A stretch of DNA of 51,369 nucleotides from Elusimicrobiaceae bacterium. GTDB lineage: Bacteria; Elusimicrobiota; Elusimicrobia; Elusimicrobiales; Elusimicrobiaceae. The position numbers and the translations under genes were made by a program. The notes under the pieces are model-generated. The model searched no databases. It saw only the letters and a program-made list of their open reading frames with translations, and was not told the origin of the DNA. The DNA is taken from NCBI GenBank assembly GCA_017546175.1, contig JAFYXM010000003.1:1-51369 (forward strand), in the 5' to 3' direction. Of the stretch, positions 49,317 to 51,369 are shown one piece after another (positions within the stretch are counted from its first letter, which is position 1; each line of letters opens with the position of its first letter).

Positions 49317-50516
49317 ATGCAAAAGAAAGATTTTTTTAATAAATTGGGTCTAATTGATGATCGCAAACTCCCCCAAATCAGTAGTATGGATTTGCTATTA
49401 CTTTTGTTGGGAGTTCCTTTTTCTTATATTCTGCCTTTTATAGCTTTTTTATTTTCAGGTTTTTTTTGTTTTTATTGCATGATAATGATTATGCGCCTTT
49501 TTACAAACTCATACCTGTTTGTAATCATGCTATTTACATCTATACTGTGCGGAGCTGGTTTATTAGCCGCCTTCTTTATCTTTATAAAAAATTTTTTCTT
49601 GGCTCTTTTAAGCGATAAATGCTATGAGTACGGAAAAGTATTAGACTTAACAAAAGACGAAACTCTTTTTCAAGATATTCAAGAAGTATGCCATTCTTTA
49701 CATATTAAACCTCCAGATAATATCGTTCTTTCGTTTACGGCAGATTTTTATGTTACTCAAAGAAAAATGAATATCTCTCAACAAGTTTTAAAAGGGAGAA
49801 CGTTGGTTTTTGGGATAGTATTTTTAAAATACTTAAATAGAAATGAAATAAAAAGTATATTGGCCCATGAAATGGCCCATTTCACAGGCAAAGACACCCT
49901 CTTTAGCATATACATAGGCTATTTATACAAAAATATTCATGGAATTTTGCGAAATTTTGAACAGTTATATCAAGAAGATGAGTTGTGGTTTGTATGTCTA
50001 TCCCTCTATCCGATTTCTTTTATCCTTAGAAAATATCTTTATTTGTACACAAAATTAGAGAAAAAAGTATCTCGTGATAGAGAAAAACGAGCTGATTATA
50101 TATCAAGTATCTTATATGGAAAAGAAACATTTAAAAATGCCTTAACAAAATTATCCAATATCCAAGATTACTTTGGAGTAAGGTTTGAAGATGATTTCGT
50201 CAAGGCATATGAGGAAAATCTATTATTTAAAAATTATTTCATCTTTTTTGATGAATGTATCAAGGAAATCAACTATGATTTATCAGATACAAATAGATTA
50301 AAACACCCCACCAAAGAATTAGATGAACACTATTGTTTTTCGGAACGTATTAATTATTTACCCAATATTCCATCGCCCACGGGCGAAAGCGGTTATGAGA
50401 TTTATGACCCTCTTTGGGAGGAAGAAATAACTGAGGCTATGGTGAATTATTTCGTGCAAATAATGAAATTTCTAGAATATCCGACGGAAAGAGAGGAAAG
50501 TGATTTTACTACATGA
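49317..50516 (+). CDS. M48-family membrane zinc protease
   Basis: Membrane peptidase of 399 residues. Two or three hydrophobic segments at about 25-105 precede the HtpX/Ste24-type zinc site HEMAH (His-Glu-x-x-His, about 184-188). A further hydrophobic stretch follows, and REKRADY supplies the third ligand Glu plus Asp. ATG 49317 is preferred to an in-frame ATG at 49260 because that one lies inside the upstream hairpin; no good ribosome-binding site is seen for either. Base and codon use are clearly more AT-rich than in the genes before it (many Lys, Ile, Phe; few GC-ending codons). This, with the position between tRNA genes and a CRISPR array, suggests acquisition by transfer. Confidence 0.85.
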   Translation: MQKKDFFNKLGLIDDRKLPQISSMDLLLLLLGVPFSYILPFIAFLFSGFFCFYCMIMIMRLFTNSYLFVIMLFTSILCGAGLLAAFFIFIKNFFLALLSDKCYEYGKVLDLTKDETLFQDIQEVCHSLHIKPPDNIVLSFTADFYVTQRKMNISQQVLKGRTLVFGIVFLKYLNRNEIKSILAHEMAHFTGKDTLFSIYIGYLYKNIHGILRNFEQLYQEDELWFVCLSLYPISFILRKYLYLYTKLEKKVSRDREKRADYISSILYGKETFKNALTKLSNIQDYFGVRFEDDFVKAYEENLLFKNYFIFFDECIKEINYDLSDTNRLKHPTKELDEHYCFSERINYLPNIPSPTGESGYEIYDPLWEEEITEAMVNYFVQIMKFLEYPTEREESDFTT

Positions 50517-50578
50517 ATTTGATTTTCTAACAGCTGCAAAACCTTTAAATATTCATAATACAAACTATGTATATTTAT

Positions 50579-50644
50579 TTGACAGAAAGATTAATCTTTA
50601 TTATCATAAGAAATAGTTCTTTGACAATTATTTGAGCCTATAAT
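50579..50644 (+). promoter_or_regulatory. Promoter with internal palindrome facing the CRISPR array
   Basis: TTGACA (50579-50584), 17 bp, TATCAT (50602-50607). The spacer region holds the perfect 14-bp palindrome AAAGATTAATCTTT (50586-50599). A second TTGACA (50621) and TATAAT (50639-50644) follow, but only 12 bp apart. The AT-rich stretch 50517-50767 holds no cas gene. Confidence 0.5.
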
Positions 50645-50767
50645 AAAACTAAGATTTTGATAAAAAATATGAAAGATAAACGCATAGAAATCAAACGGGA
50701 ACAGCGTGAAGGGCGCGAATACCTTATAATTAAATGGAGAAAACGACGGTTTTAGTTTATTTCCAAA

Positions 50768-51369
50768 ATATCTATTAGGCACCGAAGAATAAGGTAAGAT
50801 TTGGATGCGTGCTAATAGCCAATTTATCCAAATGTTCCTATTAGGCACCGAAGAATAAGGTAAGATTTGTATCGTCGGCACAAATAGACGGCTCCAAAAG
50901 TTCCTATTAGGCACCGAAGAATAAGGTAAGATTTGATAGATTAAATGCTAATCTATAAATAAAATGTTCCTATTAGGCACCGAAGAATAAGGTAAGATTT
51001 GGGCATTAGTTAACATAATAGATATTATCGTGTTCCTATTAGGCACCGAAGAATAAGGTAAGATTTGCGGGTCCGGATACACGTTGGAAGACGTCAAGTT
51101 CCTATTAGGCACCGAAGAATAAGGTAAGATTTGACAAGACAATCCCCCCTAAATCCCCCGTAAGTTCCTATTAGGCACCGAAGAATAAGGTAAGATTTGT
51201 TTCGTCCTCCTCAAAACGGTGTCACTTAGGTTCCTATTAGGCACCGAAGAATAAGGTAAGATTTGGGCTTTATTGATTTATAGCTTTTTTTCTATGTTCC
51301 TATTAGGCACCGAAGAATAAGGTAAGATTTGCAGTCCTTTAAGGTAATTTTTCGTTTCTCTGTTCCTAT
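50768..51369. CRISPR. CRISPR array, 36-bp repeat, 30-bp spacers, runs off right edge
   Basis: Ten repeats are visible, starting at 50768, 50834, 50900, 50966, 51032, 51098, 51164, 51230, 51296 and 51362; the last is cut after 8 bp. The repeat begins GTTCCTATTAGGCACC and ends AATAAGGTAAGATTTG. All nine spacers are exactly 30 bp. The first repeat differs in its first 4 bases (ATAT for GTTC), and all other complete repeats are identical. The 36/30 format and GTT start fit type II arrays, but no Cas protein is in the window, so type is inferred. The degenerate left end suggests it is leader-distal with transcription leftward, although the promoter at 50579 points the other way. Confidence 0.97.

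Noticed and set aside
50648..50730. Possible tracrRNA anti-repeat (ACCTTAT and CTAAGATTTTG near the array)
   Set aside because: The matches to the repeat or its complement are only 7-10 bases; a tracrRNA needs a longer anti-repeat plus terminator.
50669..50755. A 28-codon ORF (MKDKRIEIK...WRKRRF) upstream of the CRISPR array
   Set aside because: Short, highly basic, no ribosome-binding site. It might be a remnant of a cas gene end, but nothing supports that.
50591..51142. Minus-strand ORFs with repeated QILPYSSVPNRN
   Set aside because: They are translations of the CRISPR repeats, not genes.

Overview
The window looks like chromosome from a Gram-negative, gut-type bacterium, most probably a member of the Elusimicrobiota (Elusimicrobium-like). 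This is inferred from gene content and style, not from a marker-gene comparison. The grounds are several stand-alone type IV pilin-like genes with the GFTLIELLVVVLIIG leader, outer-membrane proteins (FadL-type, OprB-type, TolC), a fermentative or iron-scavenging gene set, moderate to low G+C, and dense gene packing with CCCCGC..GCGGGG terminators shared between converging genes.

Layout. 1-1350: end of a frameshifted unknown ORF and a DUF262-HNH nuclease of the defence type. 1353-3786: FeoA-FeoB iron transporter divergent from a 2[4Fe-4S] ferredoxin whose 3' end and terminator are duplicated. 3816-3899 (minus): candidate small RNA with three C-tracts. 4087-6504: ankyrin/coiled-coil exported protein and a pilin. 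6792-11392 (minus): operon of PD-(D/E)XK nuclease, LtaS-type phosphoglycerol transferase and FGGY kinase. 11525-15699: sugar-nucleotide epimerase, large modular pilin, tRNA-Arg, MFS transporter. 15736-21027: YejM/PbgA-like sulfatase-fold protein, DUF805, HD phosphohydrolase, sirtuin, SplB-like radical SAM, K+ channel. 21082-24453 (minus): Chlamydia-like aaxA-aaxB-aaxC arginine/agmatine exchange operon. 24681-28711: RmuC, lipoprotein, pilin, ECF sigma/anti-sigma/periplasmic protein operon. 28841-33357 (minus): TolC-MacA-MacB efflux operon. 33468-36346: DUF486, dCMP deaminase, TPR membrane protein, FadL. 36439-41081: candidate sRNA, MutY, an orphan DNA-binding-like gene preceded by helically phased TGACATA repeats, 1.4 kb of gene-free AT-rich DNA, outer-membrane barrel. 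41193-48272: rimP-nusA-infB and rbfA-nrnA-truB-ribF, the translation/RNA core. 48342-49130: second copy of the candidate sRNA, MerR regulator, two tRNA-Pro genes. 49317-51369: AT-rich M48 protease and a 36/30 CRISPR array that runs off the right edge with no cas genes in view.

The most unusual signals are regulatory. (1) A 15-bp box, ATCTAATTACTTTTT, lies exactly 4 nt upstream of the -35 TTG in four promoters (aaxA operon, the 41081 outer-membrane protein gene and two related candidate sRNAs), which suggests an undescribed envelope/acid regulon. (2) Six genes have a -10 hexamer ending exactly 6 nt before the ATG, usually in the extended form TGCTATAAT, which predicts leaderless mRNAs. (3) Two pilin promoters carry poly-T tracts of different length (10 and 14) between -35 and -10, as in phase-variable fimbrial promoters. 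(4) The two candidate sRNAs conserve a terminator arm with compensatory changes.

Protein calls rest on motifs recognised by eye. No database search, folding program or alignment was run.
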